Source: JBFLVQ01 sp040758525 (GTDB taxonomy: Bacteria > Acidobacteriota > Blastocatellia > Chloracidobacteriales > JADJPF01). Taken from it: a DNA stretch of 16,087 nucleotides. Positions 6,819-14,222 of the stretch are shown piece after piece; within the stretch, counting starts at the first letter, position 1; each line of letters begins with the position of its first letter. The position numbers were made by a program, and so were the translations under genes. The DNA lies in NCBI GenBank assembly GCA_040758525.1, contig JBFLVQ010000140.1, positions 1 to 16,087 of the forward strand, given 5' to 3'. Below the pieces are notes generated by a model that saw nothing but the letters and a program-made list of their open reading frames with translations, searched no databases and was not told the DNA's origin.

Positions 6819-9029
6819 TCATTGTACTTCAAAATTTGCCTCAAGCCCACCTAGCGAACTATTGCCAACAAAGATCTTAAACATTCCTGGCTCAACGACA
6901 AAACGCATCTCACGGTTGTAAAAGCCTAAGTGTTGAGGCGTGAGGATAAATTTTAGACGCTTTTTCTCGCCAGCTTTAAGAGTGACACGCTGGAATCCCT
7001 TTAATTCTTTCACAGGTCGTGTGACACTGGCTATCATATCTCGTATGTAAAGCTGAACAACCTCATCACCAGTACGCTTACCAATGTTTTCGATATCAAC
7101 ATAGACTGTCAATTCATCATTAGGCTGAATATGTGACGCACTCAATTGCAAATTTGATAATCTGAACTGTGTATAGCTTAATCCATAGCCGAATGGATAA
7201 AGCGGCGTCCATTCGACATCAAGATATTTCGATGTATATCTGTTTTTGGCATCTGGAGGACGACCGGTATTCTTGTGATTGTAATAGATGGGTAGCTGTC
7301 CTACTGTACGCGGAAAGGTGCTAGGCAGTTTACCACCTGGATTCACATCACCAAAAAGCAGATCAGCAATCGCATTGCCTGCCTGACTGCCAGCAAACCA
7401 AGTTTCCAGAATTGCCGGCACGTTTTCGGCTATCCAATTGATCGTTAGTGGGCGACCATTCATCAATACTACTACTATCGGTTTGCCAGTTGTGTGCAAA
7501 GTTTTGACTAGGTCTAACTGGCGACCTGGTAGATCAAGCGAACTACGCGATGCCGCTTCACCACTCATATCGGCTGACTCACCTACTGCAACAATAGTGA
7601 TATCAGCTTCACGGGCAAGTTGAACAGCCTCATCAAAGCCAGTCGTCTGTTCACCTGTAATTTCGCAACCTCTTGCGTAACTGACCTTAGTTGTTGGAGA
7701 GACTTTGGCTTTAATTCCCGCCAGCAAAGTTACAACATCCTCCTTACGACCGTCACCAAACCATGATCCCATTGGTGATAACTGATCGTTGGCAAGAGGG
7801 CCGATCACAGCAATTGATCGAATATCTTTATTTAATGGTAAGATCTCCCCTTCATTCTTAAGTAACACCATTGAGCGTGCAGCAATTTCACGCGCAGCCG
7901 CCAGATGTTCAGGTCTCAAGATTACACTAGCCTCGCGTGACCCATCAGTGTAAGGTCTATCAAACAGGCCAAGCCTGAATTTAATGCGTAATACATGTCG
8001 CACTGCCTCATCAATTGTTGCCATAGAGAACTTGCCTTCTTTGATCAACTGTAGGCCATGCTGATTGTATAGACGGCTTACCATCTCGACATCCACACCT
8101 GCGTTGAGACCATAACTTGCTGCCTCCATACCATTGGCAGCCAATCCATGATTGATCAGTTCTTTCACAGATTCATAGTCGCTAACAACAATGCCATCAA
8201 ATTTCCATTCGCCACGCAAGATCCTGGTTAGCGTGAAAGGGTTACTGGAAGCAGGCACACCATCAATGTCGTTAAAAGCGCTCATAAAACTGCCGACACC
8301 TGCATCAACAGCGGCTTTGAATGGTGGAAAGTAGATCTCACGCAGCATTCTTTCAGAAACATCAGTAGTGTTATAATCGCGCCCACCCTCGGCAGCTCCA
8401 TATGCGACCCAATGTTTAGCACAAGCCACTACTTTTTCTGCAGCGCTATAATCATTACCCTGAAACCCACGTACGCGTGCACTTGCCATCACTGCGCCTA
8501 GAAAAGGATCTTCGCCTGAGCCTTCAACAATACGCCCCCAGCGCGCATCACGGGCAATATCTACCATAGGAGCAAATGTCCAGCGTACTCCTGCAGAAGC
8601 GGCTTCTGCTGCGGCAATGCTTGCGGCGCGCTCGACTGCGGCAGGATCCCAACTACTCGCTTCACCAAGTGGAACGGGAAAGATTGTGCGATAGCCATGA
8701 ATCACATCAAAAGCGAATAGCATTGGAATCTTCAATCTCGACTCGGTCATTGCGATACGTTGGAGTTCATTAGTGCGTTGCGCACCGCGCACATTAAGCG
8801 TAGAGCCTAGCAATCCTTTTCGGATCATTTCAGGATGTTCAGGACGATAGCCACCTTCTGCAAAACCGTCGAGCTGCTGAAGCTGTCCAAGCTTCTCTTC
8901 TATGGTCATCTGTGAAAGCAATAGGTCAATTCTCTCCTCGACATTATATCGAGGCAACGCGATGGAAGGAAGCGTTGAAGCGATAAACAAAAGAATAAGC
9001 GAAAGGATGATTCCTTGCGTTAGCTTCAT
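6819..9029 (-). CDS. bglX: exported GH3 beta-glucosidase (BglX type)
   Basis: A 736-residue glycoside hydrolase family 3 enzyme, close to the length I recall for E. coli BglX. A signal peptide covers about residues 1-25 (MKLTQGIILSLILLF...PSIA). The (beta/alpha)8 domain contains AFDVIHGYRTIFP, APMVDIARDARWGRIVEGSGEDP, the KHW substrate-binding pair (~205-207) and DGIVVSDYES with Asp284 as the expected nucleophile. The second domain holds VGESADMSGEAASR, where Glu491 is the likely acid/base. A C-terminal fibronectin III-like domain follows (GDEVVQLYIRD, PVKELKGFQRV). The enzyme would remove glucose (less likely xylose) from the non-reducing end of beta-linked oligosaccharides in the periplasm. 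ATG 9029 has GGAACG upstream; ATG 9044 is in frame but has no ribosome binding site. It lies 140 bp behind the TonB receptor and directly ahead of xylF, which points to a common transcript. Confidence 0.95.
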   Translation of the reverse strand: MKLTQGIILSLILLFIASTLPSIALPRYNVEERIDLLLSQMTIEEKLGQLQQLDGFAEGGYRPEHPEMIRKGLLGSTLNVRGAQRTNELQRIAMTESRLKIPMLFAFDVIHGYRTIFPVPLGEASSWDPAAVERAASIAAAEAASAGVRWTFAPMVDIARDARWGRIVEGSGEDPFLGAVMASARVRGFQGNDYSAAEKVVACAKHWVAYGAAEGGRDYNTTDVSERMLREIYFPPFKAAVDAGVGSFMSAFNDIDGVPASSNPFTLTRILRGEWKFDGIVVSDYESVKELINHGLAANGMEAASYGLNAGVDVEMVSRLYNQHGLQLIKEGKFSMATIDEAVRHVLRIKFRLGLFDRPYTDGSREASVILRPEHLAAAREIAARSMVLLKNEGEILPLNKDIRSIAVIGPLANDQLSPMGSWFGDGRKEDVVTLLAGIKAKVSPTTKVSYARGCEITGEQTTGFDEAVQLAREADITIVAVGESADMSGEAASRSSLDLPGRQLDLVKTLHTTGKPIVVVLMNGRPLTINWIAENVPAILETWFAGSQAGNAIADLLFGDVNPGGKLPSTFPRTVGQLPIYYNHKNTGRPPDAKNRYTSKYLDVEWTPLYPFGYGLSYTQFRLSNLQLSASHIQPNDELTVYVDIENIGKRTGDEVVQLYIRDMIASVTRPVKELKGFQRVTLKAGEKKRLKFILTPQHLGFYNREMRFVVEPGMFKIFVGNSSLGGLEANFEVQ

Positions 9030-9083
9030 GTTATTGCGTTCCATCGTTATTTAATATGCCGCTTGGGCAAGATATGGATAGAC

Positions 9084-9141
9084 GAGATTTCGCACAAAGG
9101 GTAACAATATTCGAATTAACCCAGTGTATGCGCGAAATCTC
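9084..9141. other. large nested inverted repeat between receptor gene and bglX
   Basis: GAGATTTCGC at 9084-9093 is perfectly complementary to GCGAAATCTC at 9132-9141. Inside lies a second short pair, GGGT (9099-9102) with ACCC (9119-9122), around the palindrome ATTCGAAT. In the minus-strand transcript this would fold about 30 nt after the receptor stop codon and over 50 nt before bglX. No U-run follows on that strand, so it is not a canonical intrinsic terminator. An mRNA-processing or stability stem, or a protein-binding site, would fit. Confidence 0.5.
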
Positions 9142-9169
9142 TAATATATACCTAATTAGAAAAAGCCAG

Positions 9170-12100
9170 CTAGAAACTGAATCGAGCTTGAAATTCAATA
9201 ACACGACCAGCTAGACCAGCCATTGAACGCCCAAAGTTTGGGTTATCTACTATCGCGCCAGCATCAAAGAAACCAATAGGCGCCAGGTTAAGACTGTTCA
9301 AAGCATTGAAGAGATTGGCTCTAAGTTCTAGTTTAGTTCTCTCACCGAGTTTTGGAATATTGCTGAACTTAATCTCCTTAACAATGCTTAGGTCAAGCGC
9401 TCCATATCTAGGTCCACGAAACGAATTTCTTCCAATACCAGGAGATCCAGAATCGATAAGGAAGAACTTAGCGCCACCTCCAGGAAAATTATTACCGGTT
9501 AGAAAAGCTTCATCACTACTGTCATTTCTTGCACCACCAAAATATAGTGGTGGGCGAATTGGTCCAAATGTTCTTCCACTCGGTTGTCTTAAGTCGCGGA
9601 AGATCTTTGGAGTATATGAAAACCCAGTATGTGCTGTCAGGATACCATTAATCTGCCAGCCACCTAACAATTTCTCAACCCAATTATTGCGACCTCGAAA
9701 GAATGGTAAATCCCACAGAGCAGACAGCACAAAATAGTGTGTAGTATCAAAATCTGAAGGGCCACGCTCGGAAGCAAGATCTCCAGGGTTGGTCTGATTG
9801 GTTACGGCACCAGGGCCTTCAAAAGAGAGTGTATCAATACTCTTGGCCCATCTATAATTGGCATCGAACCTAAGACCATTGGCAAAGCCACGTGTTAATC
9901 GTAGCAGCATGGCATGGTAATTGGTGTTCACATCAGGTCGCAATATAAAAACAGGATCAAATCTCGCATTGGTCTCAAAGAACAATGGACCATTGATAAG
10001 GCGAATAAACTTGTGACCACTACTGCCTTGATAGCCAACAGAAGCCACTAGATTCCAGGGCAACTGATATTCAACATCAAGCGAATAACTGTAGAGATAA
10101 GCATTGGGCAAGCGGGATTCTGTAGCATAGATTTCAACTGTATTGTTCCTTATACCGCCTGTTATGGGATCGATTCCTTGCGCCAAACCAGCATTAACAG
10201 GGAAGCTAAGCGGAGAATTGTTGGCGCCTATGGTATAGATGATACGACCTTCAGCAAAAGGGCTGCCAAAGTTGTCTTGAGGTGAGCCGGCGGTTCCACA
10301 ACAAATAGAGTAGCGTGCAAAGAAGGGCGGATTACCACGAGTATTACTAAACAACACACCAGGTGTGCGATTGTAGGCAATGCCAAAGCCACCACGCAAC
10401 ACCGCTTTGTTGTTAAAGACTTTTGGGCTCCAGGCAAACCCAAAGCGAGGGGCAAAATTATTGCGATCAGGTTGGAAGAGTTCATCCAAAGAAACCAACT
10501 TGGCATCCAGTAATGCACGCGCACCTGTGCCAAAAGCGAGATTAGAGATGCGACCTTTTGCTTCTCTAAGAGGAGTGAAGTATTCATAACGCAGCCCTAT
10601 GTTGAAAGTGATATTTGGCCGGAATTTCCAATCATCCTGAATAAAGTAACTGTAGGTGCTGGTGCGAAAGTAGCGTTGTGCATCGGCTGGTAGGCCAGTG
10701 GCTGGATCAACATTGATCGCTTCGAAGATAGGTGTATCATTGGCGAGATTGAACAGTCCAGCAAATGAATAGATCGGTCGTGCACCACCTATGAGATTGT
10801 TATTGTCCTGCTCTCTACGAAACTCAAAACCAAATTTCAGACCATGATTACCACGTACCAGGCTTAAAGTATCACGCACTTCAAAGGTATTTTGAGCGAA
10901 TTTAGCAGGCGTGGTCTCGGAGCGATTTACGCCGAATCTAATACGGTCAAAAGGCAGCGACTCGACTTCTACTCGTGGTATGCCGAAGTTCACATCTTGG
11001 TTAGAATCAGCCTGATTAAAACTAAAGCGTGTGAAGTTAGCACGTGCTTCATTGACTACTGTTGGCGAGATAGTGCGAATCCACGTTACCGTGGCTGCCG
11101 AGTTTAATGGCTTAAAGGTAAGGTCAGCCATTGGGCGGCTTCTACCACCAGCATCACTAAGAAAATCATTACGACGTGTGAAATACATGCTAACAGCAAA
11201 ACGATCTGTTGAACCTCGATTATAGTCAAAGCGAGCATTATACTGGTCGCCACGTGTGATATTGGGAAGAGCTAGTTGTACAAACTGTATATCCGGAATG
11301 CCATCCAATCCTCCTCCTGCTGGCATATTGAAAGGTACATACTGACCTAGGCGACCAACCAATGAGCCGATATCCAATCCACCTGCAACCATTCGGCAAG
11401 GAGTACCATTGCCGAAAATTGAGCAATCAGCTCCCAATAGTTGAGCTATACGCGGTACGATACCGGGCGATTGGAAGATTCTTGCTGTTACACTGCCAGG
11501 TCGTTGGGCAATGACCAATTGCCGATACTGAGATGTCTCTATAAATGTATTGGCAAAATTAGTATTGTTGCTACGCAGACCTTCAAAAGAGAAGAAGAAG
11601 AACAACTTTTCTTTAATGATTGGACCACCAACACTACCCGCGAACTGACGTAAGAGCTGCTCAACTCGCACTGGCGGAGCATTCACTTTGGGATTGCCGG
11701 TGATACCGCCAAACTTATTAAAGGCATTCAGGTCAGGGTCGTTGTACTTAATCACCGCGCTACCATGAAATTCGTTAGTGCCGTTTTGGGAAACGACTTT
11801 GATCTGTGCACCAGTGTTGCGACCATCCTCTGCCGAATAGGAGCTTGATACTATGCTTACTTCTTTGACGGATTCTTGATTGGGAGTAACAACGGCGGCG
11901 CCGCCATTAGAGAGACTATTAACACTCACACCATCGATCTGATAATTGTTGGCAGAAACACGTTGACCATTAGCGCTGATAGGGACTTGGTTTTCTACCT
12001 GAAAAATAGATGTATTAGAGCCTCCTGGCCCAGTAGTATTGACAAGATTAGAGGCACTACCATCGCCAGTGCGTGCACCATTGCCAAAGACTCCAGGGGT

Positions 12101-12601
12101 TAGACGAAGTAGTTGGTAAGGATCACGCCCACTTTGTGGTAAGCGTAGAATTTCACGGTTAGTAAGGGCGCGATCAATGTTAGCATTTTCGGTTTGAACC
12201 TTTGCCTCCTCTGCATTGCTATTGACCGTCACTACTTCAGACAGTTCGCCAGCTTCAAGTATAAAATCTATTCGCTGCAGTGCTTCCGCATTAATAATAA
12301 CGTTATCGTTAACCTTCTTCTTAAATCCTTCGAACTCTACACTCACTTTATAGCTGCCCGGTGGCAATCCAGTAACACGGTAAAACCCCTGCGAATTGGT
12401 AGTAATTGTTTGCTCCTTACCCGTCTCCTGATTAATAACCGAGACCGTCGCTCTCTCAATGACAGCCCCATCAACATCGGTTACAAATCCTTGTACACCA
12501 GCTTTGAATTGTGCATTCACAGTAACCACTGCCATCAATAGGACGAGAACAGATAGGACAGCACTTGTAATACAGGGAAGCCGCTTATTCATATTACACA
12601 T
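9170..12601 (-). CDS. TonB-dependent receptor with carboxypeptidase-regulatory-like domain (Oar-like)
   Basis: A 1143-residue outer-membrane transporter. The signal peptide covers about residues 1-31 (MCNMNKRLPCITSAVLSVLV, ending NAQ). Residues ~32-118 form a carboxypeptidase-regulatory-like beta sandwich (GVQGFVTDVDGAVIERA, TNSQGFYRVTGLPPGSYKV). A TonB-box-like stretch, LSEVVTVNS, follows, then a plug domain (LRLPQSGRDPYQLLRLTPGV, NYQIDGVSVNSL). The long remainder has the alternating aromatic pattern of a 22-strand barrel and ends in IEFQARFSF, with the C-terminal Phe expected of outer-membrane proteins. This type is greatly expanded in Acidobacteriota. The genes around it indicate uptake of an oligosaccharide, but the protein itself does not reveal the ligand. 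The start at 12601 is supported by AGGTGA at 12607-12612; the frame is open for another 27 codons that do not look coding. It is first in the receptor-bglX-xylFGH series. Confidence 0.93.
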   Translation of the reverse strand: MCNMNKRLPCITSAVLSVLVLLMAVVTVNAQFKAGVQGFVTDVDGAVIERATVSVINQETGKEQTITTNSQGFYRVTGLPPGSYKVSVEFEGFKKKVNDNVIINAEALQRIDFILEAGELSEVVTVNSNAEEAKVQTENANIDRALTNREILRLPQSGRDPYQLLRLTPGVFGNGARTGDGSASNLVNTTGPGGSNTSIFQVENQVPISANGQRVSANNYQIDGVSVNSLSNGGAAVVTPNQESVKEVSIVSSSYSAEDGRNTGAQIKVVSQNGTNEFHGSAVIKYNDPDLNAFNKFGGITGNPKVNAPPVRVEQLLRQFAGSVGGPIIKEKLFFFFSFEGLRSNNTNFANTFIETSQYRQLVIAQRPGSVTARIFQSPGIVPRIAQLLGADCSIFGNGTPCRMVAGGLDIGSLVGRLGQYVPFNMPAGGGLDGIPDIQFVQLALPNITRGDQYNARFDYNRGSTDRFAVSMYFTRRNDFLSDAGGRSRPMADLTFKPLNSAATVTWIRTISPTVVNEARANFTRFSFNQADSNQDVNFGIPRVEVESLPFDRIRFGVNRSETTPAKFAQNTFEVRDTLSLVRGNHGLKFGFEFRREQDNNNLIGGARPIYSFAGLFNLANDTPIFEAINVDPATGLPADAQRYFRTSTYSYFIQDDWKFRPNITFNIGLRYEYFTPLREAKGRISNLAFGTGARALLDAKLVSLDELFQPDRNNFAPRFGFAWSPKVFNNKAVLRGGFGIAYNRTPGVLFSNTRGNPPFFARYSICCGTAGSPQDNFGSPFAEGRIIYTIGANNSPLSFPVNAGLAQGIDPITGGIRNNTVEIYATESRLPNAYLYSYSLDVEYQLPWNLVASVGYQGSSGHKFIRLINGPLFFETNARFDPVFILRPDVNTNYHAMLLRLTRGFANGLRFDANYRWAKSIDTLSFEGPGAVTNQTNPGDLASERGPSDFDTTHYFVLSALWDLPFFRGRNNWVEKLLGGWQINGILTAHTGFSYTPKIFRDLRQPSGRTFGPIRPPLYFGGARNDSSDEAFLTGNNFPGGGAKFFLIDSGSPGIGRNSFRGPRYGALDLSIVKEIKFSNIPKLGERTKLELRANLFNALNSLNLAPIGFFDAGAIVDNPNFGRSMAGLAGRVIEFQARFSF

Positions 12602-12692
12602 GATGATCACCTGCCTAACTGAAAATTTTTGCAGCCTGCTGGCTGGAGTAAGCCCCAGAGGAATTATCAAATGGATCGACAATTAAATTTTT

Positions 12693-12721
12693 TTGACACT
12701 ATTGAAAATATTGGCTCTTAT
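12693..12721 (+). promoter_or_regulatory. candidate sigma-70 promoter for lacI-type gene and GH144-like gene
   Basis: Perfect -35 TTGACA (12693-12698), a 17-bp spacer, and -10 TCTTAT (12716-12721, four of six matches). It points towards the LacI-family gene 265 bp downstream. Transcription from here would cross the operator at about +111, so a bound repressor could act as a roadblock. Confidence 0.4.
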
Positions 12722-12837
12722 TCCGCCCTGGATGGATTGAGGATAAAATCGGGTGCTTTTCTAGAAAGCAGCAAAGATTCAGCCGTGTGAAGAATCATCA
12801 CAGCTTGTCGCTGACCCTTCCTCAATAGCATGATATT

Positions 12838-12863
12838 GCTTTAGTAAAACGATTTACTAAAGC
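12838..12863. promoter_or_regulatory. operator palindrome for the LacI-family regulator
   Basis: A 26-bp inverted repeat, left half GCTTTAGTAAAAC, right half GATTTACTAAAGC, with 12 of 13 positions symmetric and a central CG at 12850-12851. LacI-family operators are palindromes centred on CG, because the hinge-helix leucine inserts at that step. The site sits between the divergent receptor and regulator genes and covers the predicted start point of the receptor promoter. I saw no second copy elsewhere in the window by eye. Confidence 0.8.
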
Positions 12864-12869
12864 ATCCTA

Positions 12870-12899
12870 TGTATACACCATAGCCTAATAACACGTCAA
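12870..12899 (-). promoter_or_regulatory. candidate sigma-70 promoter of the receptor-bglX-xylFGH genes
   Basis: On the minus strand, -35 TTGACG (12899-12894), an 18-bp spacer and -10 TATACA (12875-12870). The predicted start point is about 12863, the first base of the operator palindrome. This is a standard arrangement for repression by a LacI-family protein. Confidence 0.5.
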
Positions 12900-12985
12900 G
12901 TAGGTATTTCTAAAATGGGCTTGCTTTGCGTTATCAGCCATGCGAAACTCACTGGTCAAGAAAGCGAAAGGACAGTAAAAGCGTT

Positions 12986-14047
12986 ATGGGTACTCGTAAT
13001 AATAGGCGTTCTATCAGCCTAAAGGAGCTTGCTGTCCATCTAGGTTTGTCTACTACAACGCTATCTTTAGTGCTAAACAACTCACCTGCTGCCAAGAATA
13101 TTCCTCAGCATACTAAAGACCGAATATTTGCTGCTGCCAGAGCATTGAATTATCGCCCTAATTTTCTTGCCTATTCGCTAAGAGCACAACGCACTCATAC
13201 ACTGGGAGTTCTTGTGCCAGAACTAAGCGAAGGTTACTTAGCGACGGTCTTAAGCGGTATTGAAGACTATTTGGTTAAGGAAGGCTACTTTTACTTTCTA
13301 GTTAGTCATAGACACAAAGCGGAACTACTTGAGCAGTACCAAAAGCTGCTTATTGAGCGTGCGGTTGAGGGATTAATAGCCGTAGACACACCACAACTGA
13401 AGAAGCTCCCCTTACCACTTGTTACTGTATCAACACGTAATAATATTAAGGGCGTAACCAACATTTTGTTAAATCATAAGCAAGCGGCAATACTTGCGCT
13501 TGAACATCTGCAGCAACTAGGCCATCGTCAGATCGCCTTCATTAAAGGCCAAGATTTTAGTTCTGACACAGAAGTGAGATGGAACTCGATAAGAGATGTG
13601 GCAAGCCAGATGAAGATAAAGATCAATTCGTCGCTGGTTGCACAATTAGAAGGTTATGATCCTTCACCAGAGACAGGATATATTGCTACAACTAAGATTC
13701 TGGCTTGTGGTGAGCCATTCACAGCGCTATTTGCCTTTAATGATATTTCTGCTATTGGCGCGATTCGCGCTTTAAATGAGGCTAAGTTAAGAGTTCCCGA
13801 AGATATTTCTGTAATCGGCTTTGATGATGTAACGGCAGCAGCCTTCCATAATCCAGCCTTGACGACGATTCGACAACCACTTAAAGAGATGGGCAAGCTA
13901 GCTGCCGAGTATGTCTTGCGGCGTATCTCTGAGAAAGCAGAAAAGACAGTTGCCAAAGTTGTCTTGGTGGAACCTGAATTGGTCATCCGCCAGTCAACTG
14001 CTCCTATCGGCACGCTAAGTAAATCAAAACCGCGTGGACGCAAATAG
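12986..14047 (+). CDS. LacI-family transcriptional regulator
   Basis: A 353-residue repressor. The helix-turn-helix is at residues ~11-31 (SLKELAVHLGLSTTTLSLVLN), followed by the third helix and hinge (YRPNFLAYSLRAQ, 56-68) with Leu65 at the position that inserts into the operator centre. A periplasmic-binding-protein-like sugar domain follows: GVLVPELSEGYLATVLSGIE, QLGHRQIAFI, FAFNDISAIGAIRALNEA, VIGFDDVTAAAFHNPALTTI and the C-terminal MGKLAAEYVLRR. The frame opens upstream at TTG 12926, but those 20 residues (rich in Arg/Lys, no fold) are not typical; ATG 12986 starts just before the helix-turn-helix. AAGGA lies 13 nt ahead, rather far. It diverges from the receptor gene and shares the intergenic operator, so it probably controls both directions, including itself. 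The effector is probably a sugar from the degraded glycan. Confidence 0.93.
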   Translation: MGTRNNRRSISLKELAVHLGLSTTTLSLVLNNSPAAKNIPQHTKDRIFAAARALNYRPNFLAYSLRAQRTHTLGVLVPELSEGYLATVLSGIEDYLVKEGYFYFLVSHRHKAELLEQYQKLLIERAVEGLIAVDTPQLKKLPLPLVTVSTRNNIKGVTNILLNHKQAAILALEHLQQLGHRQIAFIKGQDFSSDTEVRWNSIRDVASQMKIKINSSLVAQLEGYDPSPETGYIATTKILACGEPFTALFAFNDISAIGAIRALNEAKLRVPEDISVIGFDDVTAAAFHNPALTTIRQPLKEMGKLAAEYVLRRISEKAEKTVAKVVLVEPELVIRQSTAPIGTLSKSKPRGRK

Positions 14048-14074
14048 TTGCGACCTGTGTGGATGAGACATTCA

Positions 14075-14120
14075 GCCGCGAAGCGGCGAGATACCTTTAA
14101 CTTGGCACGTGAGTGGCAAG
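14075..14120. other. two hairpins between the lacI-type gene and the GH144-like gene
   Basis: First hairpin: GCCGC-GAA-GCGGC (14075-14087), a tight stem 28 bp after the regulator's stop. Second hairpin: CTTGGCAC-GTGA-GTGGCAAG (14101-14120), seven of eight pairs. Neither is followed by a T-run, so they are not classic terminators on the plus strand. They could reduce read-through into the next gene or protect the 3' end of the regulator message. Confidence 0.4.
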
Positions 14121-14131
14121 ATCGCGTGAGC

Positions 14132-14147
14132 GCCGGTGCCGGTGCCG
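14132..14147 (+). repeat. short GC-rich tandem hexamer
   Basis: GCCGGT repeated 2.7 times (GCCGGTGCCGGTGCCG) in an otherwise AT-rich gap. It is too short for a meaningful repeat class; it is listed because it sits just downstream of two hairpins. Confidence 0.4.
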
Positions 14148-14222
14148 ATCAATAAATAGGATAGAGCTCTGCAGGAGCGACAGATTGAATTGCCAATAAA
14201 TAATCTTTGTGTTCTTGTCTTA

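Larger units (their letters stand above)
12602..12865 (-). other. long untranslated leader of the receptor transcript
   Basis: From the predicted start point near 12863-12865 to the receptor ATG there are about 260 bases without a convincing gene on either strand. The transcript would contain the operator palindrome at its 5' end and small stems further on, such as CAGCC-AGCA-GGCTG about 35 nt before the ATG. I do not recognise a known riboswitch. The stretch also carries the candidate plus-strand promoter at 12693-12721. The leader length depends on the promoter prediction. Confidence 0.35.

Noticed and set aside
9306..9737. 143-codon plus-strand open frame
   Set aside because: Lies antisense within the TonB receptor barrel, whose minus-strand translation is unambiguous; shadow frame.
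10228..10587. 119-codon minus-strand open frame in another frame of the receptor gene
   Set aside because: Overlaps the real barrel sequence completely, with low-complexity hydrophobic composition and no start signal.
12786..12802. TGTGA-N7-TCACA, resembling a CRP site
   Set aside because: The spacer is 7, not the 6 of CRP sites, flanking symmetry is poor, and a CRP protein of that specificity is not established for this lineage.
13654..14043. 129-codon minus-strand open frame
   Set aside because: Antisense to the well-supported sugar-binding domain of the LacI-family regulator.
14075..14087. GCCGC-GAA-GCGGC as an intrinsic terminator of the regulator gene
   Set aside because: No T-run follows in either direction; recorded only as a hairpin.
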